DNA of 64,000 nucleotides, taken from Arthrobacter sp. Edens01. Its GTDB lineage: Bacteria > Actinomycetota > Actinomycetes > Actinomycetales > Micrococcaceae. Location of the stretch: contig NZ_LKIU01000005.1 in NCBI RefSeq assembly GCF_001307035.1, positions 1,164,300-1,228,299 on the forward strand, written 5' to 3'. This document shows positions 50,475 through 59,429 of the stretch, piece by piece. Both the position numbers and the translations under genes were made by a program. How positions within the stretch are numbered: the stretch's first letter is position 1; each line of letters starts with the position of its first letter. Under the pieces are notes generated by a model. That model was not told the origin of the DNA and did not search any database. It saw only the letters and a program-made list of their open reading frames with translations.

Positions 50475-51797
50475 TCAGGCGGAACTGTCCGGACGCGCCA
50501 GGGCCGTTCGCAGATCGGTCATGGCTGCGGCAAAGCCGTTCGCGCTGGCGTGCACATCGCTGGCCGCGCCCAACCAGCCGTCCTCCATGACACAAATCAC
50601 GGCATAGGCGGCGTTGGATGCCAGGGATGCTTCATACGCGGGGTCGCCGCCCAGGCTGGAGTACTGCGGACTGGCAGCGAGCCAGTCCCGGATTGTTGCC
50701 ATGATCTGCGTGCCGGCATCAACCAGGGTTGTGGTTCCTGCGTCCCGGGCTGCGGGCTGTTTGCGGGATAGTTCCGCCCGCAGCCGAGCAACTTCGGAGT
50801 TGATGCTGCTGTACCCGAGGGAAGCAAAAACGAGCGCGAAAGCACCAGTTGCGGTGTCTCTGCCGTGCCTGGAAAGAACTTCTTCGGCTGTTTCCTGCGG
50901 CAGTACTCTCAACGGCCGGCCGACGATGGCCGCATCCCGCGAAGGAAAGTAATTGAAAAACGTGCTGCGCGAGATGACTGCTTCTTGGCAGATCTCGTCG
51001 ACTGTGACGGCTGCGAAGCCGCGCTCCAGTGCCCCGCGGGCTGCGGCCAGCTCGATGCGGTTTTCCGTGTCACGGCGCTTTCGCTCCCTCAGCCCGGTAC
51101 CCGGGGCAGAAGTGTCCGCGGATCCGGGCGGCCGTACGTCGGGACGGCTGACCGGACGGGACGGATCATTGACTCCAACCATGTCCCGCAGGGCATCGGC
51201 GGCCGTGAGGCACGCGGAAAGAGGCTCGGCAAGGTCACGCAGCGGAATGGTCCACCCGTTCGAGGCGGCATAAATCGCCGCATAGGCTGCGGTCACCGTC
51301 AGCACCGCTTCAGTCCGGGGTTTGCCCGGGAGGCGTGCATGCTGAGGATTGGCACGCAGCCATCCTTCAACGGTGTCGGTGAGGCCATTCTGGATGGAGA
51401 TGAGCCCTGCGGAGTACTGCCGCATAGCTGCGGGCTGTTCAGTAATCAGCCGGGTACGGTCCCGCAGAATGTCAGAATTGGGCGTCCGGGTGACGAGGCC
51501 CGGAACCTGCATTTCCAGCAGGCCACGCACCAGGTCTTCCGGGTGCCTGGAAAGAATCGGGTGCGTTACCTCGGGTCCCGGCACGTCCAGAGGTTTACCC
51601 AGAATCGCTGCGTCGCGCGAAGGGAAATGGTTGAAGAACGTGCTCCGGGAAATATCAGCCCGGGAACAGATCATTTCCACCGTGACCCGCTCAAAGCCGT
51701 GTTCAAGTGCTGCGTCCATCGCCGCCCGGGCAACAACGGAACGAGGCTGCCGGCGCGAGGGTTTGCGGCGGGAAGGGGTGCCGTCGACTGCGGCCAC
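50475..51797 (-). CDS. Tandem TetR-type regulator (two fused TetR modules)
   Basis: A 440-residue protein with two complete TetR/AcrR modules. The first has its helix-turn-helix at about 37-58 and the second at about 265-287. Both end in I-S-R-S-T-F-F-N-[HY]-F-P-S-R-D, and 19 of 22 residues around this point are identical. Each module is followed by an alpha-helical ligand domain with an A-A-Y-A-like segment, and a proline-rich linker joins them. The GTG at 51797 is preceded by AGAGGAG. The gene lies on the opposite strand between comEC and holA. The ligand and target are unknown. Confidence 0.85.
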   Translation of the reverse strand: MAAVDGTPSRRKPSRRQPRSVVARAAMDAALEHGFERVTVEMICSRADISRSTFFNHFPSRDAAILGKPLDVPGPEVTHPILSRHPEDLVRGLLEMQVPGLVTRTPNSDILRDRTRLITEQPAAMRQYSAGLISIQNGLTDTVEGWLRANPQHARLPGKPRTEAVLTVTAAYAAIYAASNGWTIPLRDLAEPLSACLTAADALRDMVGVNDPSRPVSRPDVRPPGSADTSAPGTGLRERKRRDTENRIELAAARGALERGFAAVTVDEICQEAVISRSTFFNYFPSRDAAIVGRPLRVLPQETAEEVLSRHGRDTATGAFALVFASLGYSSINSEVARLRAELSRKQPAARDAGTTTLVDAGTQIMATIRDWLAASPQYSSLGGDPAYEASLASNAAYAVICVMEDGWLGAASDVHASANGFAAAMTDLRTALARPDSSA

Positions 51798-52028
51798 AGA
51801 ATCACTCTCCTCTAGGCGTGCCTCCGCAACATTAGCCGCAGGACGCGGACGCGGACAAACGCTGCCCGCGGTGCCGCAGCCACTGTTCACCGGAGGGCTG
51901 CCCGGGATGGCCGGCCCCGGCAGTGGATGTGGCAAAAACGACGACGGCGGAAGTTGGCGGGCGCGGTCCACCGTGGCAATGTTGGGTGTGATTGATCCCC
52001 CTCATACCAGTCCAGGAGCAGTGCATCC

Positions 52029-53048
52029 GTGAATCCGGCCGTGCCCAAGAAATCTTCCGCCAAGCAGGCGGCAGGTACCGTCTCCTGGCGGCAGGCCGCG
52101 CCCGCACCTGTAGTGCTGCTGACCGGGCCCGAAGACTACCTCGCCGGACGGGCGATGGAGAATATCCGCCTTCAGCAGCGGAGCCAGGCGCCGGACACCG
52201 AGGTCATCCGGATTGACGCGGCGGCCTACACCGCAGGTGAACTGACGCTGATTGCCAGCCCGTCGCTGTTTGGCGAGGCAAAACTCATCGAGGCCGGCAA
52301 CCTGGCCCACATGAGCGAAGAGTTCCTCAATGACACGCTGGCCTACCTTTCCGATCCGGCCCCGGACACAGTTTTGGTACTGCACCATTCGGGCGGAAAC
52401 CGCGGAAAGAAGCTGCTCGACGCCGTGAAGGCGGGCAAAGCGCCGGTTATCGACTGCCAGCCCTTCAAGAAGGACTCCGACAAGGCCGACTTCGTTTCCC
52501 AGGAATTCAAGGCGGCAAAACGCAGAATCGACGGCGAAGCTGTCCGTGCCCTGGTCAGCGCAGTGGGCTCCAGCCTCGCTGAACTGGCTGCCGCCTGCCA
52601 GCAGCTCATGAACGACTCCTCCGGGGCGATCACGGAAGAGCTGGTGGAGAAATACTACGGCGGCCGGGTGGAGGCAACAGCGTTCAAGGTGGCCGACGCA
52701 GCACTTGCGGGCCGCGCAGGCGCCGCACTTTCCATGCTTCGCCATGCCCTCGCGACCGGAGTGGATCCAGTGCCGCTGGTTGCAGCACTGGCAATGAAGG
52801 TCCGAGCTGTGGCCAAAGTCGCGGACCTCAGGGGATCCTCCGGAGCGCTGGCCAAGGAACTCGGGATGGCGCCGTGGCAGGTGGACCAGGCACGGCGTGA
52901 TGCCCAGCGCTTCACCTCCGAATCGCTCATCAAAGCCGTGCAGGTCCTGGCCGAGGCAGATGCCCAGGTAAAGGGCGCCGGACGGGATCCGGTGTACGCA
53001 GTGGAGCGGGCTGTAACGGTCATTGCCCTGGCCGCGTCCGGCCGCTAG
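52029..53048 (+). CDS. holA: DNA polymerase III subunit delta
   Basis: A 339-residue clamp-loader delta subunit that opens the beta clamp. The N-terminal domain begins V-V-L-L-T-G-P-E-D-Y-L-A-G-R-A (about 24), and D-T-V-L-V-L-H-H-S-G-G is near 112. The C-terminal collar helices contain A-L-A-M-K-V-R-A-V-A-K-V. There is no intact P-loop, as expected for delta. It starts with GTG after CCAGGAGC. In many Actinobacteria it directly follows comEC; here the tandem TetR gene intervenes. Confidence 0.92.
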   Translation: MNPAVPKKSSAKQAAGTVSWRQAAPAPVVLLTGPEDYLAGRAMENIRLQQRSQAPDTEVIRIDAAAYTAGELTLIASPSLFGEAKLIEAGNLAHMSEEFLNDTLAYLSDPAPDTVLVLHHSGGNRGKKLLDAVKAGKAPVIDCQPFKKDSDKADFVSQEFKAAKRRIDGEAVRALVSAVGSSLAELAAACQQLMNDSSGAITEELVEKYYGGRVEATAFKVADAALAGRAGAALSMLRHALATGVDPVPLVAALAMKVRAVAKVADLRGSSGALAKELGMAPWQVDQARRDAQRFTSESLIKAVQVLAEADAQVKGAGRDPVYAVERAVTVIALAASGR

Positions 53049-53372
53049 CACCGGGTCTGTCTAAACCAGGCCATCAGGCACCAGAGCCCGCGCAGAAGAC
53101 CGGCCCTCCGTTCCGGGCCCCGCGTTGAGCTGGATTCCCTGCACTCCGGGACTTTCTTCCCTCCTGAGCTGGTCATGGGGCTTTTTCCTCCGACTTGGGT
53201 ATTTCACTGCCGGTTAGGGACATTCCTGCGCGGCGCTGCGGCGGGAAAGTCCCACACTGGCAGGCCTGTCCCAAACTGTCCGAAAAAGAGGACCCCGGAC
53301 CGTTCACGGTGCGGGACGCCACCCGGCAACAGACACCGGGGGAGCACGCCGCCCTGCGCCTGCCAAACATGC
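53049..53372. other. Intergenic region between holA and rpsT without recognisable gene
   Basis: About 320 bases with no coding frame showing the codon bias of the genome. It includes GGGAC (53217-53221) and GTCCC about 30 bases later, which could close a loose stem, but nothing I can assign. The rpsT terminator lies at its right edge. Confidence 0.6.
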
Positions 53373-53402
53373 AAAAACGGCCGGTCCCGAAGGACCGGCC
53401 GT
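53373..53402 (-). terminator. Intrinsic terminator of rpsT
   Basis: A perfect 11-bp stem (53377-53387 with 53392-53402) closes a loop that reads TTCG on the minus strand, followed by TTTTT on that strand. It lies 30 bases past the rpsT stop. Confidence 0.9.
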
Positions 53403-53432
53403 ACTTTGTAAAACTAAGGGTGATGCTCCCGC

Positions 53433-53693
53433 TTAGAGCGCGTTGACCTTCTTGGAGATGGCCGACTTGCGGTTAGCAGCGTTGTTCTTGTGGATAACGC
53501 CCTTGCTGACAGCCTTGTCCAGCTTGCGGGTAGCAGCCTGCAGGGCTGCCTGAGCCGCTTCCTTGTCAGCAGCGGTGACAGCGTTATCCACGTTGCGGAT
53601 AAGCGTCTTCAGCTCGGACTTCACCGAGTTGTTGCGCTGACGCGCCTTCTCGTTGGTGAGGATGCGCTTCTTCTGGGACTTAATATTGGCCAC
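53433..53693 (-). CDS. rpsT: 30S ribosomal protein S20
   Basis: An 86-residue, very basic helical protein that binds 16S rRNA. It begins [16 protein letters not shown] and ends [14 protein letters not shown], both typical. It starts with GTG preceded by AGAGAG at about nine bases. It is monocistronic, with its own terminator. The 218 bp upstream, up to the MazF-like gene, hold its promoter, which I could not pin down. Confidence 0.97.
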   Translation of the reverse strand: MANIKSQKKRILTNEKARQRNNSVKSELKTLIRNVDNAVTAADKEAAQAALQAATRKLDKAVSKGVIHKNNAANRKSAISKKVNAL

Positions 53694-53911
53694 TTATAAA
53701 CTCTCTTTGTATTGCGGACTTGGTCGGTGAGGGAATTTCAGACCAGACATTGACTGAGCGGCGTGGGGATACCGTAATGGCGCCCGGCCTGAAGTGCCCG
53801 TCGACCTGCGCGGACACACAGCAATAAATGTTAGCAGAACTTCGCCGCCGGTGTGGAACCCGGCACGGAACAGGGGAGTGGCCGACCCGCGCCGGCTTCA
53901 GCTGGCCCGGT

Positions 53912-54529
53912 TTACCGGCGCCGCGCTGAGAGGCTCTTCGCGACCCGGTTGAAGACCTCTCGGTCAACAACTGCGCCCTGCCTGCGGATGGCTGAGGGCT
54001 CCAGGGTAAGGATCCGGTTCAGCTTTACTTCGCTGGGCCGGCCCTTGCTGTCCCATGCTCCGGTTCCTATATCAATGTAGTCCGGATCCGACACGCCTGA
54101 GTTGTTCCGGTCCCGGGACGTGAGCATAAGACCCAGAAGCCTGGTGCCGCTGCGGCCGATCAGCAGCACCGGACGGTCTTTGCCCTGCGCAGGGTCGTCC
54201 TCGTAGGGCACCCATGCCCAGACCACTTCACCCGGATCGGGAGCTCCATCCGGTTTGGGTGCATAGACCGGGTCGACGCGTCCGGTGTAATCCCCGGCGT
54301 ACCGGCCGGCGGAGGCGGAAGGGGCGGAAGGGGCGGAAGCGGGCGAAGGCGCAGAGGGGCGGGGTGAAGCAGCCGGGCGCTTCCCGGAGCCATTCCGAGA
54401 GGCCATACCAGCGGTATCACTGCCCTGGCCCCCGGTTCGAGGCGTCCGTGCAGGCCCAGGCGCCAGCTGCCGCGCAATACGCAGTGCGGTGCGGGCCAGG
54501 CCGAAAAGATTACGGGAAGAAAAAGCCAT
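53912..54529 (-). CDS. PemK/MazF-like protein with long disordered N-terminus
   Basis: A 205-residue protein. The C-terminal half (about 95-205) matches the PemK/MazF barrel: D-P-G-E-V-V-W-A-W-V-P-Y-E near 97, the active-site-like K-D-R-P-V-L-L-I-G-R near 117, and R-P-S-E-V-K-L-N-R-I near 165. The N-terminal 90 residues begin with a basic amphipathic helix and then a Pro/Ser/Ala-rich stretch, which toxins normally lack. No antitoxin gene adjoins it. It may be a domesticated member; toxicity is not implied. The start is predicted to be leaderless. Confidence 0.82.
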   Translation of the reverse strand: MAFSSRNLFGLARTALRIARQLAPGPARTPRTGGQGSDTAGMASRNGSGKRPAASPRPSAPSPASAPSAPSASAGRYAGDYTGRVDPVYAPKPDGAPDPGEVVWAWVPYEDDPAQGKDRPVLLIGRSGTRLLGLMLTSRDRNNSGVSDPDYIDIGTGAWDSKGRPSEVKLNRILTLEPSAIRRQGAVVDREVFNRVAKSLSARRR

Positions 54530-54535
54530 GCCGCC

Positions 54536-54541
54536 ATCCTA
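54536..54541 (-). promoter_or_regulatory. -10 hexamer of leaderless MazF-like transcript
   Basis: TAGGAT on the minus strand ends six bases before the ATG at 54529, with no ribosome-binding site between. Confidence 0.5.
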
Positions 54542-54733
54542 GGTGTCTCGTCCCGCAGGCAGGGACGGCCCGGCATCTGCAAACAGTTCGGGTCCGGCGG
54601 GGTAAACGTGGGAGACTGTTAACTTAGAAACCACTCCCACTTCGTACAATCCCTGCGTGCGAGCGGCGCATCCGGTGCAAACACGCACCCGGGACGGTGC
54701 CGAAGCCATGCAAACAGTAAAGGAACCGCCACA

Positions 54734-56587
54734 GTGTCACCTCTGGCCCGCTTCTCACCGGTGCCTGCCGCGACGGATCCGGCGATCATTCGGAATTTCT
54801 GCATCATCGCCCACATCGACCATGGCAAGTCCACCCTGGCCGACCGCATGCTTCAGTCGACCGGTGTGGTTGAGCACCGGAACATGAAGGCCCAGTACCT
54901 GGACCGCATGGACATCGAGCGCGAACGCGGCATCACCATCAAGTCGCAGGCCGTGCGCATGCCGTGGGAAGTCGACGGCGAGTCCTACGCGCTGAACATG
55001 ATCGATACCCCGGGCCACGTGGACTTCACCTATGAGGTGTCCCGTTCGCTGGCCGCGTGCGAAGGTGCCATCCTCCTGGTGGACGCAGCGCAGGGCATCG
55101 AGGCCCAGACACTTGCGAACCTGTACCTGGCGATGGAAAACGACCTGACCATCATTCCGGTCCTGAACAAGATCGACCTGCCGGCAGCGCAGCCGGAGAA
55201 GTACGCCGAGGAACTGGCGAAGCTGATCGGCGGGGATCCGGAGGACGTACTGAAGGTCTCCGGCAAGACCGGTGTGGGCGTCGAAGCCCTGCTGGACAAG
55301 ATTGTCCGCGACATTCCCGCGCCCGTAGGTGACCCGGACGCCCCGGCACGCGCGATGATCTTCGACTCGGTGTACGACACCTACCGCGGCGTGGTCACCT
55401 ACGTCCGCGTAATCGACGGTTCGCTGTCGCCCCGCGAACGCATCCAGATGATGTCCACCCGTGCCAGCCACGAACTGCTGGAAATCGGCGTCAGCTCTCC
55501 CGAACCCACCCCGTCCAAGGGACTGGGCGTCGGCGAGGTGGGCTACCTGATCACCGGTGTGAAGGACGTGCGGCTCTCCAAGGTGGGCGACACCGTCACC
55601 AACCTGAACAAGCCGGCAGCTGAATCGCTTCCCGGCTATGCCGATCCCAAGCCCATGGTTTTCTCCGGCCTGTACCCCATCGACGGCGCGGATTATCCGG
55701 TGCTGCGTGACGCGCTGGAAAAGCTGATGCTCAATGACGCCGCGCTGGTGTACGAGCCCGAGACGTCCGCGGCGCTGGGCTTCGGTTTCCGCGTTGGCTT
55801 CCTGGGCCTGCTGCACCTTGAAATTACCCGGGAGCGGCTCGAGCGCGAGTACAACCTGGACCTGATCTCCACTGCCCCGAACGTGGAGTACGAGGTGACG
55901 CTCGAGGACAACAAGGTAGTCACGGTCACCAACCCCAGCGAGTACCCCGAGGGCAAGATCAAAGAGGTCCGCGAACCGATGGTTGCGGCCACCATCCTGG
56001 CGCCGAGCGAATTCGTCGGCGCGATCATGGAGCTGTGCCAGTCCCGCCGCGGCGTCCTGGGCGGCATGGACTATCTCTCCGAAGACCGGGTGGAAATCCG
56101 GTACCGCCTGCCGCTGGCCGAGATCGTTTTCGACTTTTTCGACGTCCTCAAGTCCAAGACACGCGGCTACGCCTCCCTGGACTGGAAGGCCGACGGCGAG
56201 CAGGTTGCTGACCTGGTCAAGGTGGACATCCTCCTCCAGGGCGAGCAGGTTGATGCGTTCAGCTCAATCACCCACAAGGACAAGGCGTACTCCTACGGCG
56301 TCATGATGACCGGCAAACTGCGTGAACTCATCCCGAGGCAGCAGTTTGAGGTCCCGATCCAGGCTGCCATCGGTTCGCGCATCATTGCCCGCGAATCCAT
56401 CCGCGCGATCCGCAAGGACGTGCTTGCCAAGTGCTACGGCGGCGACATCAGCCGTAAGCGCAAGCTGCTGGAGAAGCAGAAGGAAGGCAAGAAGCGCATG
56501 AAGATGGTTGGCCGCGTGGAAGTTCCGCAGGAAGCCTTCGTGGCCGCCCTGTCATCCGACGAGTCCAAGGACAAATCCAAGAAGTGA
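54734..56587 (+). CDS. lepA: Elongation factor 4 (LepA)
   Basis: A 617-residue translational GTPase that binds ribosomes and is linked to back-translocation and 30S assembly. G1 is A-H-I-D-H-G-K-S-T (about 28), G2 is R-E-R-G-I-T-I, G3 is D-T-P-G-H-V-D (about 93), and G4 is N-K-I-D (about 147). The LepA-specific C-terminal domain ([15 protein letters not shown] near 570) is complete. It starts with GTG after AAAGGA. It overlaps hemW by four bases. Confidence 0.97.
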   Translation: MSPLARFSPVPAATDPAIIRNFCIIAHIDHGKSTLADRMLQSTGVVEHRNMKAQYLDRMDIERERGITIKSQAVRMPWEVDGESYALNMIDTPGHVDFTYEVSRSLAACEGAILLVDAAQGIEAQTLANLYLAMENDLTIIPVLNKIDLPAAQPEKYAEELAKLIGGDPEDVLKVSGKTGVGVEALLDKIVRDIPAPVGDPDAPARAMIFDSVYDTYRGVVTYVRVIDGSLSPRERIQMMSTRASHELLEIGVSSPEPTPSKGLGVGEVGYLITGVKDVRLSKVGDTVTNLNKPAAESLPGYADPKPMVFSGLYPIDGADYPVLRDALEKLMLNDAALVYEPETSAALGFGFRVGFLGLLHLEITRERLEREYNLDLISTAPNVEYEVTLEDNKVVTVTNPSEYPEGKIKEVREPMVAATILAPSEFVGAIMELCQSRRGVLGGMDYLSEDRVEIRYRLPLAEIVFDFFDVLKSKTRGYASLDWKADGEQVADLVKVDILLQGEQVDAFSSITHKDKAYSYGVMMTGKLRELIPRQQFEVPIQAAIGSRIIARESIRAIRKDVLAKCYGGDISRKRKLLEKQKEGKKRMKMVGRVEVPQEAFVAALSSDESKDKSKK

Positions 56588-57813
56588 CACCCAGCGCTCT
56601 GCCCCTCGGGGATCCCGCGCCAAAGGACGGACTCCTTCCGCCCGACGCAGCAGCCGCGGCTGCAGAACGGAAATTCGGACTCTACGTCCATATTCCGTTC
56701 TGCGCCGTTCGCTGCGGCTACTGCGACTTCAACACCTACACCGCCACTGAACTCGGCGGAGGTGCCTCCCAGGACGCCTATGCAGCGACTGCACAGCAGG
56801 AGGTCCGCTTTGCCGCCAAGGCGCTGGCGGCGTCGGGAATCCCGGAACGCCGGATCGAAACTGTGTTCTTCGGCGGCGGCACCCCAACCCTGCTTCCCGC
56901 TGAAGACCTGGCCGCCATCCTCGGCACCGCCGTCGAGCAGTGGGGCCTGGCGCCTGGGGCTGAAGTCACCACGGAAGCCAATCCCGATTCCGTGACGCCC
57001 GAGTCCCTGCAGCTGCTGGCCGACGCCGGGTTTACCCGGGTGTCCTTCGGGATGCAGTCAGCTGTGCCTCATGTGCTTGCCGTGCTGGACCGCACCCATA
57101 CGCCGTCCCGCGTTCCGCAGGCCGTGCAGTGGGCGCGCGACGCCGGCCTGAAGGTGAGCGTGGACCTGATCTACGGCACGCCGGGGGAGTCACTGGCTGA
57201 CTGGAAGCACTCGGTCGAAGAAGCCCTGAGCTACGAGCCTGACCATATCTCGGCCTACGCCCTGATCGTCGAAGAGGGCACCAAGCTGGCCGCGCGCATG
57301 CGCCGCGGCGAGGTCCCGCCGATTGACGACGACGACCACGCGGACAAATACCTGCTGGCGGAGGAGCTCTTCGCCGCGGCCGGGCTGCACTGGTACGAGG
57401 TCAGCAACTGGGCTCGCACACCGCAGGATGCCTGCCGGCACAATCTCGCCTACTGGCGCAGTGATGACTGGTGGGGCATCGGCCCCGGGGCACACTCGCA
57501 CGTGGGAGGAGTCCGCTGGTGGAATGCAAAGCATCCCTCGGCCTATGCCGGCCGGATTGCTGCGGGGGAGTCGCCCGCCGTCGGGCGCGAAACCCTGGAT
57601 GCGGATACCCGCTACCTCGAAGACGTCATGCTGCGCACCCGGCTGGCCGAAGGCCTGCCACGCGAGGTGCTGCGGCCGGAAGGACGGCACGAGATTGCCG
57701 GACTGATCGCCGACGGTCTGGTGGAGCCCCGCGCAGCCATGGCGGGCACGGTACTGCTCACCCTGAAGGGCAGGCTCCTGGCCGACGCTGTGGTGCGCCG
57801 GCTGCTGCCCTAG
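56584..57813 (+). CDS. hemW: Radical SAM heme chaperone HemW
   Basis: A 409-residue radical SAM protein formerly annotated as oxygen-independent coproporphyrinogen oxidase. The cluster motif C-x3-C-x2-C is in [12 protein letters not shown] (about 41-52), and F-F-G-G-G-T-P-T-L is near 97. HemW proteins bind heme and deliver it rather than oxidise porphyrins. It lacks the fourth N-terminal cysteine of true HemN. The lepA-hemW pair is conserved in Actinobacteria. Confidence 0.93.
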   Translation: MTPSALPLGDPAPKDGLLPPDAAAAAAERKFGLYVHIPFCAVRCGYCDFNTYTATELGGGASQDAYAATAQQEVRFAAKALAASGIPERRIETVFFGGGTPTLLPAEDLAAILGTAVEQWGLAPGAEVTTEANPDSVTPESLQLLADAGFTRVSFGMQSAVPHVLAVLDRTHTPSRVPQAVQWARDAGLKVSVDLIYGTPGESLADWKHSVEEALSYEPDHISAYALIVEEGTKLAARMRRGEVPPIDDDDHADKYLLAEELFAAAGLHWYEVSNWARTPQDACRHNLAYWRSDDWWGIGPGAHSHVGGVRWWNAKHPSAYAGRIAAGESPAVGRETLDADTRYLEDVMLRTRLAEGLPREVLRPEGRHEIAGLIADGLVEPRAAMAGTVLLTLKGRLLADAVVRRLLP

Positions 57814-57856
57814 GGAAACCCCGGCGCTTTTGCAGCGGCAGCGGGTTCCCGGCTGC

Positions 57857-58282
57857 CTAACGGATCCGGCGCAGGTTGAACCGGTAGCGGTACGGGCGGC
57901 CCCGGTTGCATTCAATTCCGGCTATGACGGAGAAGACGGCAACGGCAATCCAGATCAGCGCGTTGAGGATGGCGAAGTAGCCACCCACTACGGGGATAAA
58001 GGAAAGCAGCCAGGCCACCAGCGCCAGGATGGTGGGAGGCAGTGTGAAGTTCAGCGCTTCCTTGGATTCCTGTGCAGTGAACGGCCCGCGGTCGCGGAAC
58101 ACCAGGTAAATGATGAGCGAAGGAACGAAGCCGAGGATGCCGCCGAAGTGCGACAGTGTTGCCCACTGCCGGTCTTCCGAAGCTGTCAGCGGGAGGGCGT
58201 TTGCCGGTGCGCCCTGGTAGTCCGGGCGCGCCGGTGAACCGTTGTTTTCCGGTTGCGGATGGTTCGGGCGTGGGTTGGACAC
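57857..58282 (-). CDS. DUF4870 domain-containing membrane protein
   Basis: A 141-residue protein of the DUF4870 (Tic20-like) family, with a polar proline/asparagine-rich N-terminus of about 40 residues and three hydrophobic segments. The family stretch A-T-L-S-H-F-G-G-I-L-G-F-V-P-S-L-I near 46 and F-T-A-Q-E-S-K-E-A-L-N-F near 73 are clear. Function unknown. It starts with GTG after AAAGGA. It is oriented against hemW and is followed upstream by a repeat-rich gap. Confidence 0.85.
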   Translation of the reverse strand: MSNPRPNHPQPENNGSPARPDYQGAPANALPLTASEDRQWATLSHFGGILGFVPSLIIYLVFRDRGPFTAQESKEALNFTLPPTILALVAWLLSFIPVVGGYFAILNALIWIAVAVFSVIAGIECNRGRPYRYRFNLRRIR

Positions 58283-58322
58283 GGTTTATTCCTTTGACTC
58301 TCAGATGACGCAGGGCTGCCCC

Positions 58323-58404
58323 CGCGGGAACCTGTTGTTAGACAAGGGTACTGGGTTCCGGCGCGGGAACGGGCACTGGCGGTTCCTGCGCGCCGCGCGG
58401 GAAC
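58323..58404. repeat. Three CGCGGGAAC direct repeats between the DUF4870 and DUF3097 genes
   Basis: Exact copies lie at 58323-58331, 58362-58370 and 58396-58404. The last is part of the hairpin 58378-58408. The spacing (39 and 34 bases) is close to three or four helical turns. Confidence 0.7.
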
Positions 58405-58408
58405 CGCC
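58378..58408 (-). terminator. Hairpin after the DUF3097 gene
   Basis: A 14-bp stem with one G-U pair (58378-58391 with 58395-58408) and a three-base loop lies 14 bases after the DUF3097 stop. No T-run follows on the minus strand, so termination is uncertain. Confidence 0.45.
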
Positions 58409-58422
58409 CGGCTACGGACGGA

Positions 58423-59265
58423 TCAGGGCACGGTCAGGAAGTCGATGACCTCTTCCACACGTCCCAGCAGGGCAGGCTCCAGGTCCGCGTAGGTCCGGAC
58501 GGAACCAAGCAGCTTCTTCCAGCCCAGGGCGACGTCTGTGTGGTCGCGGTGCGGCCAGCCAAGTCCCTTCAGGATCCCGGTCTTCCAGTCTTCATGGCGC
58601 GGTACTACCGGCCAGGCCCGCAGGCCTATGACGTCCGGCTTGATGGCCTGCCACACGTCGACATACGGGTGGCCGACAATAAGTACGTTCCCGGCGGCAC
58701 CGGGGACCTTCATGGCTTCGGCCGCAATCCTTGATTCCTTGGATCCCGCAACCAGGTGATCCACCAAGATGCCCAGGCGCCTGCCGGGTCCGGGGGAGAA
58801 GTCCCGCACCACCGAAGCAAGATCGTCCACGCCGTGGAGGGGCTCGACGACGATGCCTTCGATCCGAAGGTCATCTCCCCAGACCTTCTCCACCAGTTCG
58901 GCGTCGTGCTTGCCTTCCACCCAGATCCTGGATGCCCTGGCCGTGCGGGCACGTACATTTTCGACGGCGACCGATCCCGAAGCGGTACGCCGTGCGGCAG
59001 GAGCGGCGGCCTTGAGCGCGGGAACAACTTCCACGGGTTCCCCTTCGAGGAGGAAACCGAAGCCGAGTTCAAAGGAGCGGGTGCGTCCGCGGGCGTCCTC
59101 GAGAACAACCACATGCATTCCGCCGGACTTCTCCGTACGGATGACCGCACCTACCCACCCGGTTTGGACCTCCTCGAGAACCAGGCCCTTCTCGGCGCCG
59201 ACCTGCCGCAGTGCCTTTCGGGCCGGAGCGGAAATGTCCTGCGGCCCCCACTGGTAGCTGGGCAT
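58423..59265 (-). CDS. DUF3097 family protein
   Basis: A 280-residue protein of the actinobacterial DUF3097 family. It starts M-P-S-Y-Q-W-G-P-Q-D, a typical family opening. A TOPRIM-like stretch is visible: I-W-V-E-G-K-H-D-A-E-L-V-E-K-V-W (about 110) and V-L-I-V-G-H-P-Y-V-D-V-W (about 195). The real role is unknown. ATG at 59265 is chosen over longer starts because those would run into the CIRCE element and GAGG lies four bases before it. Confidence 0.88.
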   Translation of the reverse strand: MPSYQWGPQDISAPARKALRQVGAEKGLVLEEVQTGWVGAVIRTEKSGGMHVVVLEDARGRTRSFELGFGFLLEGEPVEVVPALKAAAPAARRTASGSVAVENVRARTARASRIWVEGKHDAELVEKVWGDDLRIEGIVVEPLHGVDDLASVVRDFSPGPGRRLGILVDHLVAGSKESRIAAEAMKVPGAAGNVLIVGHPYVDVWQAIKPDVIGLRAWPVVPRHEDWKTGILKGLGWPHRDHTDVALGWKKLLGSVRTYADLEPALLGRVEEVIDFLTVP

Positions 59266-59357
59266 AAAACCTCGTTCCTGGAGACGGGGAGGAGCACCTG
59301 CGCTGGGTGCAGGCACGGAAGATTCAATGCTAGCAACGGCAGCGGAAGGTATTAGAC

Positions 59358-59384
59358 TTAGCACTTAGGTATGCCGAGTGCTAA
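59358..59384. promoter_or_regulatory. CIRCE heat-shock operator
   Basis: TTAGCACTT-N9-GAGTGCTAA matches the CIRCE consensus TTAGCACTC-N9-GAGTGCTAA with one mismatch in the left arm. It lies 45 bases before hrcA and is the binding site of the HrcA repressor, so hrcA-dnaJ is autoregulated. Confidence 0.93.
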
Positions 59385-59429
59385 GCCAGCAACTCGGAAC
59401 GGGAGTCAGTCAGCGAGGGAGGGAAAACC

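Noticed and set aside
53175-53446. Short overlapping frames between holA and rpsT
   Set aside because: They run into the rpsT terminator and rpsT itself, and have no ribosome-binding site or family resemblance.
59266-59364. N-terminal extension of the DUF3097 protein
   Set aside because: It overlaps the CIRCE operator, and the family normally begins at the M-P-S-Y-Q-W-G position.
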